Below are positions 44,398-52,863 of a stretch of DNA of 64,000 nt, one piece after another. The notes under the pieces are model-generated. The model saw nothing but the letters and a program-made list of their open reading frames with translations, did no database searches and was not told the origin of the DNA. Numbering within the stretch: the first letter of the stretch is position 1; every line of letters starts with the position of its first letter. This DNA comes from Bog-473 sp963763575. GTDB lineage: Bacteria; Actinomycetota; Acidimicrobiia; Acidimicrobiales; RAAP-2. The stretch spans positions 1 to 64,000 of the forward strand of contig CAVXPD010000001.1 of NCBI GenBank assembly GCA_963763575.1, in the 5' to 3' direction. Position numbers and translations under genes: made by a program.

Positions 44398-45408
44398 TCA
44401 CGAGGCCCGGGCGATCATGAACGGGACGAGGAGCGAGATGAAGCGGCGTGCGGCGGAGTCGTCCACCCCCGCGAAGGCGACGTCCATGGCGGTCAGCGCG
44501 GAGGTCGCCACGCCGGTCGCGAACTCGCCCGCGAAGCCGATGCTGCCGTAGGACACCATGAGCTCGTAGACGCGGCCGACGTCCCCTGCCCCGCGCTCGG
44601 ACGGATCACTCGACAGATAGGTCTCGAGCCAGCGCCGATCGGGCGGATCGGCTGCCGCGAGGAGATGGATGAGCATCAACGATCGCTTGCCCTCCCGCAG
44701 GTCGCCCAACGGCTCCTTGCCGTACTGGCCGGGATCGCCGACCAGGTTGAGGATGTCATCGCGGATCTGGAAGGCCGCGCCGAGATGGAACCCGAATTCG
44801 ATCATCGGATCGAGCTCGGCGGTTCCCCTCGAGCCGATGAGCGCACCCACCCGCAGCGGGAGGACCGTCGTGTACCAGCACGTCTTCTTCATGATGAGGT
44901 CGAGGTAGTCGTCCGGCTCCAGGTCGGTCCGGTTGTCACGGCACCAACCGAGCTCCAGCGCCTGTCCGGCGACGGTCTGGCGGGTCATGAAGTCGAACTC
45001 GACCATGACGCGGTCCGCCAGTCGCGCGCCCAGCAGGTCGATGTTCTCCCGCAGTGTCCCTATCGCCAACAAGGCCAGCCCGTCGCCCGCATTGAGCGCG
45101 AGCGGCGTGCCGTAGAGCCGGTGGAGCGTGGGCTCGCCCCGGCGCATCAGGCTCGCGTCCTCTATGTCGTCGTGGACCAGGAAGGCGTTGTGGAGCAGCT
45201 CGAGCGCGAGCGCAGACGGCACGGCGTCGTCGGGACGCCCACCGAAGGCCTCGCACGTCGCCAGGCAGAGACTCGGACGCAGGGCCTTCCCGGCGCGCGT
45301 GGGGTAGTCGTTCATCGGCTCGGCGAGGTAGGGGTCTGGCCCCTCCCGCGCGAAGCGCTGCTGCAGGAGGTCGCTGACCAGGGTGCCGTAGCGCTTCAGG
45401 CTGGCCAT
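44398..45408 (-). CDS. Polyprenyl diphosphate synthase (isoprenyl trans-transferase)
   Basis: A 336-residue prenyl synthase. The first Asp-rich motif, DDIED (residues 80-84, HDDIEDASLMRRG), is canonical; the second reads DDILN (FQIRDDILNLVGD) rather than DDxxD, a tolerated variant. It condenses isopentenyl diphosphate with allylic diphosphates to give GPP-to-GGPP length products; chain length cannot be read reliably. ATG 45408 begins the conserved fold; GTG 45429 is possible and closer to the upstream stop. It is the last gene of the operon 52746-44398, beside a flavin enzyme of the phytoene desaturase type. Confidence 0.92.
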   Translation of the reverse strand: MASLKRYGTLVSDLLQQRFAREGPDPYLAEPMNDYPTRAGKALRPSLCLATCEAFGGRPDDAVPSALALELLHNAFLVHDDIEDASLMRRGEPTLHRLYGTPLALNAGDGLALLAIGTLRENIDLLGARLADRVMVEFDFMTRQTVAGQALELGWCRDNRTDLEPDDYLDLIMKKTCWYTTVLPLRVGALIGSRGTAELDPMIEFGFHLGAAFQIRDDILNLVGDPGQYGKEPLGDLREGKRSLMLIHLLAAADPPDRRWLETYLSSDPSERGAGDVGRVYELMVSYGSIGFAGEFATGVATSALTAMDVAFAGVDDSAARRFISLLVPFMIARAS

Positions 45409-45440
45409 CGGCTCCGTCTCCGTCTTCACGGCCTGTTCCG

Positions 45441-46127
45441 TCAACGATCGGTTTCGGTCAGCACCCGGACACGGACCGGGAGGACGACGTCGGGCAGGCC
45501 GTCCACCAGGAGTTGTCCGTGGTACACGCCCGGTCTGTCCTCCTCGCCGACGGCCACCGTGACGACGAGCTCGTGGCTTGCACCCGCTTCCAGGCGGTCG
45601 ATCCGCGCCGGTTGGCACGTCACCGCCGTGGTCGGGATCGTCGTGCCCGAGTGCGTGGCCAACCCCGGACACCAAGGCCGGAGATCGAGCGCACCCGCGC
45701 TCGTGGTGTTGTGGAGCCAGAGCCGGACGCTGGAGCGGCCGCCCGGCGCGACGAGTGGCAGGAGCACCTCGTCCCGTTCGGATCCCGCGGGCTCCCGCCA
45801 GCGGGCCGCGTCGAAGTACCGGAGACTGGCCTCGTTGAGCTGGGTCAGGACGGCCAGGTAGGCGTCGGTCGCCCGCGCCATGTCGGACTGCAGTTGGCGG
45901 AGCGACGCGTCGGACCCCCAGGGCCAGAACGGTGGCACCCCGTCCCCGTCGCGGCGGGGCGCTTCGCCGTCGGCGGGGGCCGCCGTGAACTGCGCACACA
46001 GGGCGACGAAGCGCTCGACGACGGTCCGGGCGGCGACGAAGCCCAGGTCCTGCACCTCTCTCGTCAGCCGTGCCGCTTCGGCTGCGCCGGCGGCGAAGGG
46101 GTCGCCGTCCCTGGCGCTGCCGCTCAC
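45441..46127 (-). CDS. Hypothetical protein with helical segment and Ig-like C-terminal domain, 228 aa
   Basis: Residues ~1-120 are helical, with no signal peptide. Residues ~130-228 form a beta-sandwich ending in RPGVYHGQLLVDGLPDVVLP. A related ending (CGLYEGELVAGAGGEQSPA) and a similar preceding helix occur in the 396-residue product of the first gene of the same operon, so the two are probably divergent paralogues in their C-terminal halves. Start GTG 46127 overlaps the TGA of the flavin enzyme gene. No named family is recognised. Confidence 0.7.
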   Translation of the reverse strand: MSGSARDGDPFAAGAAEAARLTREVQDLGFVAARTVVERFVALCAQFTAAPADGEAPRRDGDGVPPFWPWGSDASLRQLQSDMARATDAYLAVLTQLNEASLRYFDAARWREPAGSERDEVLLPLVAPGGRSSVRLWLHNTTSAGALDLRPWCPGLATHSGTTIPTTAVTCQPARIDRLEAGASHELVVTVAVGEEDRPGVYHGQLLVDGLPDVVLPVRVRVLTETDR

Positions 46128-48256
46128 GCGTCGCCCGCCCCGGTGTTGCCCGCCCGCTGCGCACGCACCGCCTGCGCCGCGAGTTGCCCCGATCGGGTGG
46201 CCGCCTCCACGCAGCCGGCGTTCAGTCCGCTGTCGGTCCAGTCGCCGGCCACGACCAGGTTGGTGAACCCGGTGCGACCCGGCGGCAGTCGGAACTGGTC
46301 GGTGCCGGGCAGGGACTGCACGTAGAGGTCGGAAGGGTCGACGTTGGCGCGCCAGAACTGCGTGTCGAGACGCTCCGCACCCGCGGCGGACGAGGCGGTG
46401 CCGTCGCACAAGAGGGACCAGCGGAAGCGCTCCTTCCCGACGGCGGCCGGCCACAGCGTCGCCACGTCGCGGTCGAGAAACGTCTGCGCGCGGTCCCGGA
46501 CCGCCCGGTTCTCGCGGGCGAGGTCCGGCGCGCCCTGCGCCGCGTCCGGGGGTTCCAGGACACTGCAGAAGTAGGCGATCGTCCGCGGGCGGTCCGTCCC
46601 GGGCCAGTCTTCGGTGGGCAAGAGATGCGACATGGAGGCCCACGTGTCGAACGGCTTGACGAATCCGCTCACCGTCACCCCAGGCGGTCCGCCCCAGCCC
46701 AGGGCGTGCTCGTCCTCGGACAGCCAGAGCTGGAACGCCTGCGTGGCCACCACGCCAACGTTGTCGACCATCGAGCGCCAGGCCGGCGACGCCGCGAGGA
46801 GCTCGCCGCAGACGTGCGGCACCATCCCGAGGGAGATGGCGAACACCACCGCGTCGAAGTCCTTGCCCGCCTCGAGGGTGTAACGACCCGCGTCACGGCG
46901 TGGGGACCAGAACGACTCGACGTCGACCCCAGCGGGGAGGTCGCCGCCCCGCAACTGCGGCCCGAGGGGGGCGTCCGGCCAGCACGGGAGGCCCTTGACC
47001 CGGATCAGCGGGTCGTAGGCGTCGTCGGCCACCTCGGCTTGGACGCCCAGGTCGATCGCGGCGACCGAGCGTCCGTCCGCACCCACTCGGAGCGCGTCCA
47101 CCCGGTGGAAGAAGCGGAACTCCACGCCGCGGTCGCGCAGGACCTGATAGAGGGGTGCGAAGACCACCTCACCCATTCCCGCCTGCATCTTCCAGAACGG
47201 CGCTCCCGAGTACCCGAGGAGCATCTTGGTCGCCAGCTGCAGGCCGAGCCCGGCACTGAACCGCGGACGGGATGGGTCCCCGTCCTCGTAACCGAAGACG
47301 AGGTCGTACATCCCGCGGAGAATCGGTGATTCGACGGCGTCGCGATCGATGCCGTGGCGGAGCAGCCACTGGCGGTAGTCGAGGTCGTCGATGGACGCGA
47401 AGCCGTCGGCCCGCGTGAGCAGCCCGTCGGCCATGATGCCGTAGAGGTTCGTCGTCACCAGCTCGATCAGGTCGTAGCTGCGACGGGCCGCCGTGTGCGC
47501 GCGCAGCGCCTCGCGGAGGCGGAGGCGGAGCGGCTCGATGACCGACGGCAGCGAGCGCTCGAGTTCACGGTTGCCGGACCACGTTGCGGCCTGGCGGACG
47601 GCACGCTCGGCCCAGCCCAGCGGCAGGCTCAGGCCGAGCAGGCTCGCCCCGCGTACGACGTCGGCCACGGTCTCCATGGGGATCGCGGCGCCGGTGCCCG
47701 GCGGCGTCGGCGAGGTACTCAACGCGACCGTACGAGCCCCCGGAGACGGCGACGCCGGGAGCGAGGCGAAAAAGTCGATCAAGAGCCGGAGTGATCGGAC
47801 CACGAGCTCGGCCATCCCGAGCGGCGTCGACGCGTCGGGCTCCTCGGCGCTCTCGCCGGGGCGGCCGTCGACGGAGCCGAAGCGCGCCACCCACGGCTGC
47901 CACAGGCCCTCGTGCCGGTCGACCACGCCGATCAGGTCCGACGGCGCGACGGCTTCGTCCCAGGTGCCGATGGGACAAGAGGGGTCCGATCGACCGCGGT
48001 CGAGCGAGGCGTAGCACCGGCGCATGACGTCGAACGTGTGGTCGTAGTAACCGAGGAGCACGTGCAGGCCGTGCTCCTCGATGCGGCCGTTCGGTCCGCG
48101 GCTGCTGGCCCCCTTGCCACCCAGGCGCCAACCGCGCTCGTAGACGGTGATGCGCTCGAAGTCGTTCTTCCAGTCACCCTCGGTGAGCTCGAACGCGGTC
48201 GTCAGGCCGCCCATCCCGCCACCCAAGATGGCGACAGCACCCCCCGAGCCCCTCAC
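46124..48256 (-). CDS. FAD-dependent oxidoreductase (amine oxidase/phytoene desaturase-like)
   Basis: A 710-residue flavoprotein. The N-terminal Rossmann motif ILGGGMGGLTTAFEL is followed by YERGWRLGGKGASSR and EEHGLHVLLGYYDH. The C-terminal flavin-binding segment is LVVAGDWTDSGLNAGCVEAA. It belongs with NAD(P)-binding flavin enzymes related to carotenoid desaturases and hydroxysqualene dehydroxylases, and is longer than either. Given the polyprenyl synthase two genes on, its substrate may be an isoprenoid. GTG 48256 has GGAG seven bases upstream and starts just after the cyclase stop. Confidence 0.88.
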   Translation of the reverse strand: MRGSGGAVAILGGGMGGLTTAFELTEGDWKNDFERITVYERGWRLGGKGASSRGPNGRIEEHGLHVLLGYYDHTFDVMRRCYASLDRGRSDPSCPIGTWDEAVAPSDLIGVVDRHEGLWQPWVARFGSVDGRPGESAEEPDASTPLGMAELVVRSLRLLIDFFASLPASPSPGARTVALSTSPTPPGTGAAIPMETVADVVRGASLLGLSLPLGWAERAVRQAATWSGNRELERSLPSVIEPLRLRLREALRAHTAARRSYDLIELVTTNLYGIMADGLLTRADGFASIDDLDYRQWLLRHGIDRDAVESPILRGMYDLVFGYEDGDPSRPRFSAGLGLQLATKMLLGYSGAPFWKMQAGMGEVVFAPLYQVLRDRGVEFRFFHRVDALRVGADGRSVAAIDLGVQAEVADDAYDPLIRVKGLPCWPDAPLGPQLRGGDLPAGVDVESFWSPRRDAGRYTLEAGKDFDAVVFAISLGMVPHVCGELLAASPAWRSMVDNVGVVATQAFQLWLSEDEHALGWGGPPGVTVSGFVKPFDTWASMSHLLPTEDWPGTDRPRTIAYFCSVLEPPDAAQGAPDLARENRAVRDRAQTFLDRDVATLWPAAVGKERFRWSLLCDGTASSAAGAERLDTQFWRANVDPSDLYVQSLPGTDQFRLPPGRTGFTNLVVAGDWTDSGLNAGCVEAATRSGQLAAQAVRAQRAGNTGAGDA

Positions 48257-48257
48257 G

Positions 48258-51200
48258 TCAGGCTCCGAGGAGGGTGCGCGCTTCTGCGAATTCAGGGCTG
48301 GAGCTGCCGGCGGGGAACCGGCTCGCCACCGACCGGACGACGTCGGCCCAGTCCGCCGGGCGATGCTCGTCGTCGAGCCGCGCGAGGTCGTTGGCTGCCC
48401 GCAGCGCGAAGACGACCGACCCCTGTTCCAGGCCGAGGTCGACGGCCGCCACGAGATCCGCGACCACCTGGTCCATGTCCTGGGGGTTCGTCGTCGCCGT
48501 GATCTCGGCACGGAGGCGCAGGAGGTCCGGTCGATGGACGAGCTCGCCGGAGGTCTCGGTCTGTTCCATCGCCTCGTCGAGCACCTCGAGTGCCCGTTCG
48601 GCATTGCTCAGGTAGTGGTGGTTCCTCGCGACGATGCCGAGGTAGGTCGGACGGAACGCCGCGTGGCCGACGAGCACCATCCCCTCCCCGCACCGAACGA
48701 GCTCGGCCTCGTCACAGGGCCGGTCGGGCTCGGGCAGCAAGAGGTACTGCGTGCCGAGCAGTCGGAAGTAGGCGAAGCGGCAGCGATCCGCGGTCTCCAG
48801 CGTGCGGCGTCCGAAGTTGCGTGCTTGGGCGAGGTCGCCCGTGACCAAACGGATCCACGCCAGGTAGACGGTGACGAAGGCCGAACTGAACGGCCCTGAC
48901 GGGAAATCGAGCCTCTCTGCCGTCGCCAGGGCCCGCCGCTCCCACCGCGCGCTCTCGTCCGTCTCGCCCATGAGGGCGGCGACGCAGGCGAGCGCGACCG
49001 CCGTGATCGGAACCGGGTCGTGCGGGAGGGGCCAGAACGGCGACGCCGCCCCCTCTTCCGATCGCGAGCGGTACCCCTCCCAGGCGTCCTGGAGCCAGCG
49101 ACGCGCATCATCGAGCCTTCCCTGGTAGAACGCGCTGTACCCCATGCAGGACTTGATCTCCGGTGCGAACCAGGCGGCCGCGGGATCGTCGACCACCGCG
49201 GCAAGCGGATCGAGCACCGAGCTGGCCGCGCCGACGGTGCCCCGGACCAACAGGTAGCTCCAGATTCCGACCTGGGCCGGCATGATCTCCTGGCGGTCGG
49301 GGAGCTTCCGGCAGATGTCCTCGGCGACCGTGAAGTCCTCGAAGACCTCGGGATAGCCGTACCCGAAGAGCGATGTCGTGCTGACGGTCCGCTGCATCCG
49401 GATCATGAGGTCGGTCAGGTCACGCTCCTCGGTTTCGGGCATCGTCGCCGACAGCTCGAGCGCACGATCGAGCTGACGACGGGCCTCGGTGTGGCTGGCG
49501 GCCGACTGCGCCGCCACTCGGGCCGCCGCGATGTAGGCCGCCACGGCCTGGGGCACGTCGCCGGCCAGGTCGCGATGCTGGGCGAGGACCGCGAGATCTC
49601 CCGCTGAGGTCGCAGAGGACCCGAGCAGGTCCGCGATCCGGCCATGCGTCTCCTGGCGCAAGGGGAGCACCTGCGTCTCGTACGCGGCGTCGCGCAACAG
49701 CGCGTGGGGAAAGCGATACCGTCCCAATCGCAGCTGGACCGGCTCGATGATTCCGGCGTGCTCGAGCCCGACGAGCGCCTCGTCGAGCGGGCGCCCGGCC
49801 AGTCGGCGCAGGGGTTGATCGTCGAACTCCGCACCCAGGGTCGCCGCCAGTTGTGCGACGCGGAGGTCGATGCCGGGTGCCCGGAGGCGGGCCGCGAGGA
49901 TCTCGTGGATCCGAGGAGGAAGGACCTCACCGTGTTCGCTGGTCAGAGTGCTCCGGGTGAGCTCGCGCAAAAAGAGCGGGTTCCCGGTTCCGCGCTGGAC
50001 GATGAGCCGGCGCTGCGTGTCGTCGAGGTCGCCACCGGCGGTCAGCGTGGTGACGAGCCCCGCGGACTCATGGCTGGTGAGGGGTTCCAGCTCGAGATGG
50101 AGCACGTCGGCGGCCCACGGGGCGTCGATCGGAAGCCGGCTGGTGATCAGGACCATGGCGCCCGGGACGCCTTCGGTCGCCATCAGGCCCAGCAGATCGA
50201 CGGTGGTCGGGTCAGCCCAATGCAGATCCTCGACCACGACCAGGGTCGGCGTCGACGCAGCCGCGTTCGCGAGCCAGGCGACCAGAGTCCGAAGCGTCTC
50301 TTGGCGGAGAGCCAGTGCGTCCACTTCGGGGCGCGACCATCGTTCGCCGGTGTCGAGCCCGAGGAGCGGGGCCATCAAGGGCAGCGCGTCTTCGCCGAGA
50401 CCGACGCCCTGGAGGCGGGCCTCCAGCTCGGCGATCCTGTGCTCGGCCGGCTGGCCGGGGTAGAAGCCGAGGAGCTGCTCGAGCATGCGGCCCACCGGCC
50501 ACAAGGCGACGTTGCCGTGATAGGGAGAGCAATTCAACTCGCGCACCGTGCCGCCCTCGAGCTGCACGTGCGCGGCGAGGTCTGCGGCCAACGCCGACTT
50601 CCCGATGCCCGGGACGCCACGGACCGAGACGACGGCCCCGCCTGGCCGCGTGGTTCCCTCTCGGTCGCGGACGACGCGGTGCCACGTGGACTGCAGGAGG
50701 CGCCGCGGTTCCTCGCGGCCGACGAGATCGACTCGCGCGGGCAGCGCGTGGGCGTCACGGGGGACAGACAGGTTCGAGCGCAGGACCCGGTGCAGCTCTA
50801 TCGGACGGGAGATCCCCTTCAGCGAGCGCGTTCCGATCGACTTCAGGTCGAAATGTGGTTCGACCAGCTGCGTGGTCGTGTCGCTGATCACCACGGTGCC
50901 GGGCTCGGCCTCACCTTGGAGTCGTGCCGCCACATTGGGTGCGGACCCCATGATGGCGGAGCCGTCGATGTTCCCGTCGAGGCGGCCCGCGAACACGACC
51001 GTCCCCGAGTGGACTCCGACCCGAATGGCCGGCTGGACCCCATGGTCCCGGCGCAGTTCGAGCGCTGCGGCGGCCATCCGTTCGACGAGCCGCAGCCCGG
51101 CAAGCACCGCGCGCCGGGCGTCGTCCCCGTGCGCAGTGGGGTATCCGAAGCACACCACGACGCCGTCGCCCTGGAATTGGAGGACACGGCCGCCCAGCTC

Positions 51201-51545
51201 CTCGACGGTCGCGCTCGCCACCCGGCGGTAGACCGTGAACACCTCCTGTACGACCTCGGGTTCGGCCGTCTCGGCCATGTCGACGGACCGGACGATGTCG
51301 GCGAAGATCAAGCTGACGAAGGCCCGCTGGCCCTGGGGGAGCGAGCGTTCGAGCGCGGCCCTTTCGATCATGGATGCGGCGCGCCGATTCGGAGGGTCGA
51401 CGGCGAGGACGTCGTTGGCGAGCTCCACCACGCGGTCCCAGCTGCCCGTGGTCGCCGCAGCGTCCATGGACGTGAGCAGGCGCTCGATGAGCTGGGACAG
51501 GCGTTCCTCCGCCGAGACCGTTGTCTGCTCCGGGGCGGACGTCAC
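48258..51545 (-). CDS. Class III nucleotidyl cyclase-AAA ATPase-TPR signalling protein
   Basis: A 1095-residue protein. Residues ~75-255 form a class III cyclase domain with the two metal-binding aspartates, Asp83 (FADIVRS) and Asp127 (FQGDG). An STAND/AAA ATPase follows, with Walker A GVPGIGKSA near 306 and Walker B VVEDLHWAD. Residues ~600-1090 hold tetratricopeptide-like repeats. It resembles mycobacterial cyclase-ATPase fusions such as Rv0386. Cyclic nucleotide output is expected, but inactive variants are common. GTG 51545 lies ten bases after the stop of the gene upstream, so it is part of the isoprenoid operon, an unusual partner for such a regulator. Confidence 0.9.
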   Translation of the reverse strand: MTSAPEQTTVSAEERLSQLIERLLTSMDAAATTGSWDRVVELANDVLAVDPPNRRAASMIERAALERSLPQGQRAFVSLIFADIVRSVDMAETAEPEVVQEVFTVYRRVASATVEELGGRVLQFQGDGVVVCFGYPTAHGDDARRAVLAGLRLVERMAAAALELRRDHGVQPAIRVGVHSGTVVFAGRLDGNIDGSAIMGSAPNVAARLQGEAEPGTVVISDTTTQLVEPHFDLKSIGTRSLKGISRPIELHRVLRSNLSVPRDAHALPARVDLVGREEPRRLLQSTWHRVVRDREGTTRPGGAVVSVRGVPGIGKSALAADLAAHVQLEGGTVRELNCSPYHGNVALWPVGRMLEQLLGFYPGQPAEHRIAELEARLQGVGLGEDALPLMAPLLGLDTGERWSRPEVDALALRQETLRTLVAWLANAAASTPTLVVVEDLHWADPTTVDLLGLMATEGVPGAMVLITSRLPIDAPWAADVLHLELEPLTSHESAGLVTTLTAGGDLDDTQRRLIVQRGTGNPLFLRELTRSTLTSEHGEVLPPRIHEILAARLRAPGIDLRVAQLAATLGAEFDDQPLRRLAGRPLDEALVGLEHAGIIEPVQLRLGRYRFPHALLRDAAYETQVLPLRQETHGRIADLLGSSATSAGDLAVLAQHRDLAGDVPQAVAAYIAAARVAAQSAASHTEARRQLDRALELSATMPETEERDLTDLMIRMQRTVSTTSLFGYGYPEVFEDFTVAEDICRKLPDRQEIMPAQVGIWSYLLVRGTVGAASSVLDPLAAVVDDPAAAWFAPEIKSCMGYSAFYQGRLDDARRWLQDAWEGYRSRSEEGAASPFWPLPHDPVPITAVALACVAALMGETDESARWERRALATAERLDFPSGPFSSAFVTVYLAWIRLVTGDLAQARNFGRRTLETADRCRFAYFRLLGTQYLLLPEPDRPCDEAELVRCGEGMVLVGHAAFRPTYLGIVARNHHYLSNAERALEVLDEAMEQTETSGELVHRPDLLRLRAEITATTNPQDMDQVVADLVAAVDLGLEQGSVVFALRAANDLARLDDEHRPADWADVVRSVASRFPAGSSSPEFAEARTLLGA

Positions 51546-51555
51546 CCTTCTTCCC

Positions 51556-52746
51556 TCAATCGCCGTCGGGCGACGCCTGGGCGTGGCTCACGTAGAAGAG
51601 CGCGGGCGACTGTTCACCGCCCGCCCCGGCCACGAGCTCACCCTCGTAGAGGCCGCAGGGCACGTTCGTGGTGTCCGCTTCGAGCGTCACGTACGCGCAG
51701 CCTGCGTCCTCCACCGCCGGGGGGGTGATCTTCACCTCGGAGCCTTTGATGGTCGCGGCCCGGCGGCCGACCCGTGTGAGGTCCGAGACGCTCACCCTGG
51801 CCTTGCCGGACCGTGCCTCCACCACCAGCGTCGTGTGCTCGATGCTGCGGCCGGTCCTTCCGGGGTCGGCTTCGGCGGTCGGACGAACGCTCGCCTCGGA
51901 CCACTGCTGCACGTTGTCCCTGCCGACTTGCCAGGCCCGCGACCAATCCCGGGCGAGACGTTGGAAGAGGCGACTGGTGTCGTTCGCCGCGTCGACCGGT
52001 CCGTAGCGGCCCGACCACACCCGCTCGGTGACGTCGACGGTGAAGGGCGCGTAGAACTCGACCATGTCGGTCACGGTGCCGATCAACTGCTCGGCCACGC
52101 CGCCGGTGAAGCCAGCCGTGCCGTCGTCCGAAGAGGTGTCGGTGGGACCCGAGTCACCCACCGAGCCCGGCGTCGGGTCGCTTCCCCCGGCCAGCTCCTT
52201 GGCCTCCTTGTTGACCGCTCGCTGCACCCACACGCTCCATTCCGGGCACACTTCCGTGGCGACGGTGTTCAGCAGCGTGTTCGTGAACCCGACGACTTTG
52301 AGCGCCTTGACGTGACGTCGGCCGCACACGTCAGCCGCCATGAGATAGCCGCGGTCGACCTGGAGCATCTCGCCGATGCTCCGGTCGAGGTCGTAGCTCA
52401 TGGCCGCCCAGTCCTTGGTCGACTTGAGCTCACATCGCAGCTCGGTCTCGAGCCGGTGACCGCCGATCTCCACGACCTCGAGGTAGGTGGCGTGCGTCTG
52501 CTGCGCGTTGCTCCGTGTCGGCCGCAGGTCCACCGGGCCGATCGGCCGCATCTCCTTGAACATCGCGCCGCCCCAGTCGGGCCAATTGTCGGGGATGAGC
52601 CAGTCGCGCAGCGTCGCCAGCGGCTCTTCGGTCTCGAATTCGGTGAAGATCCAGACCGCCTGCTTGCCCTCGACGTCCACCGGCGTGGCCTTGCAGATCA
52701 CCTGCGAGGTGCTCAACGGCTCGCCCTGGTCGCCACCGTTCGTCAT
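51556..52746 (-). CDS. Hypothetical protein with SRPBCC-like and Ig-like domains, 396 aa
   Basis: The N-terminal ~200 residues are alpha/beta and look SRPBCC- or polyketide-cyclase-like (TYLEVVEIGGHRLETELRCE). A Ser/Asp-rich linker near 210-240 follows, then a helix (RLFQRLARDWSRAWQVGRD) and a beta-sandwich ending in CGLYEGELVAGAGGEQSPAL, which resembles the end of the 228-aa protein in the operon. No signal peptide. ATG 52746 is preceded by GGGGAGG. It is the first gene of the operon; function unknown. Confidence 0.72.
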   Translation of the reverse strand: MTNGGDQGEPLSTSQVICKATPVDVEGKQAVWIFTEFETEEPLATLRDWLIPDNWPDWGGAMFKEMRPIGPVDLRPTRSNAQQTHATYLEVVEIGGHRLETELRCELKSTKDWAAMSYDLDRSIGEMLQVDRGYLMAADVCGRRHVKALKVVGFTNTLLNTVATEVCPEWSVWVQRAVNKEAKELAGGSDPTPGSVGDSGPTDTSSDDGTAGFTGGVAEQLIGTVTDMVEFYAPFTVDVTERVWSGRYGPVDAANDTSRLFQRLARDWSRAWQVGRDNVQQWSEASVRPTAEADPGRTGRSIEHTTLVVEARSGKARVSVSDLTRVGRRAATIKGSEVKITPPAVEDAGCAYVTLEADTTNVPCGLYEGELVAGAGGEQSPALFYVSHAQASPDGD

Positions 52747-52863
52747 GCCGCCTCCCCTGTTCGGGCAGCTGGTGCCTATGATCGCCCGGGCCAGGAGGAT
52801 AGCTCCAAAACCTGTCTGCAACCGCAGTGAGACGTGACGCGACTTCCGTCTTCGTGGCCGTCG

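Noticed and set aside
44398..45408. Encapsulin cargo polyprenyl synthase
   Set aside because: The protein has no long disordered N-terminal loading domain and no shell protein is encoded in the operon.
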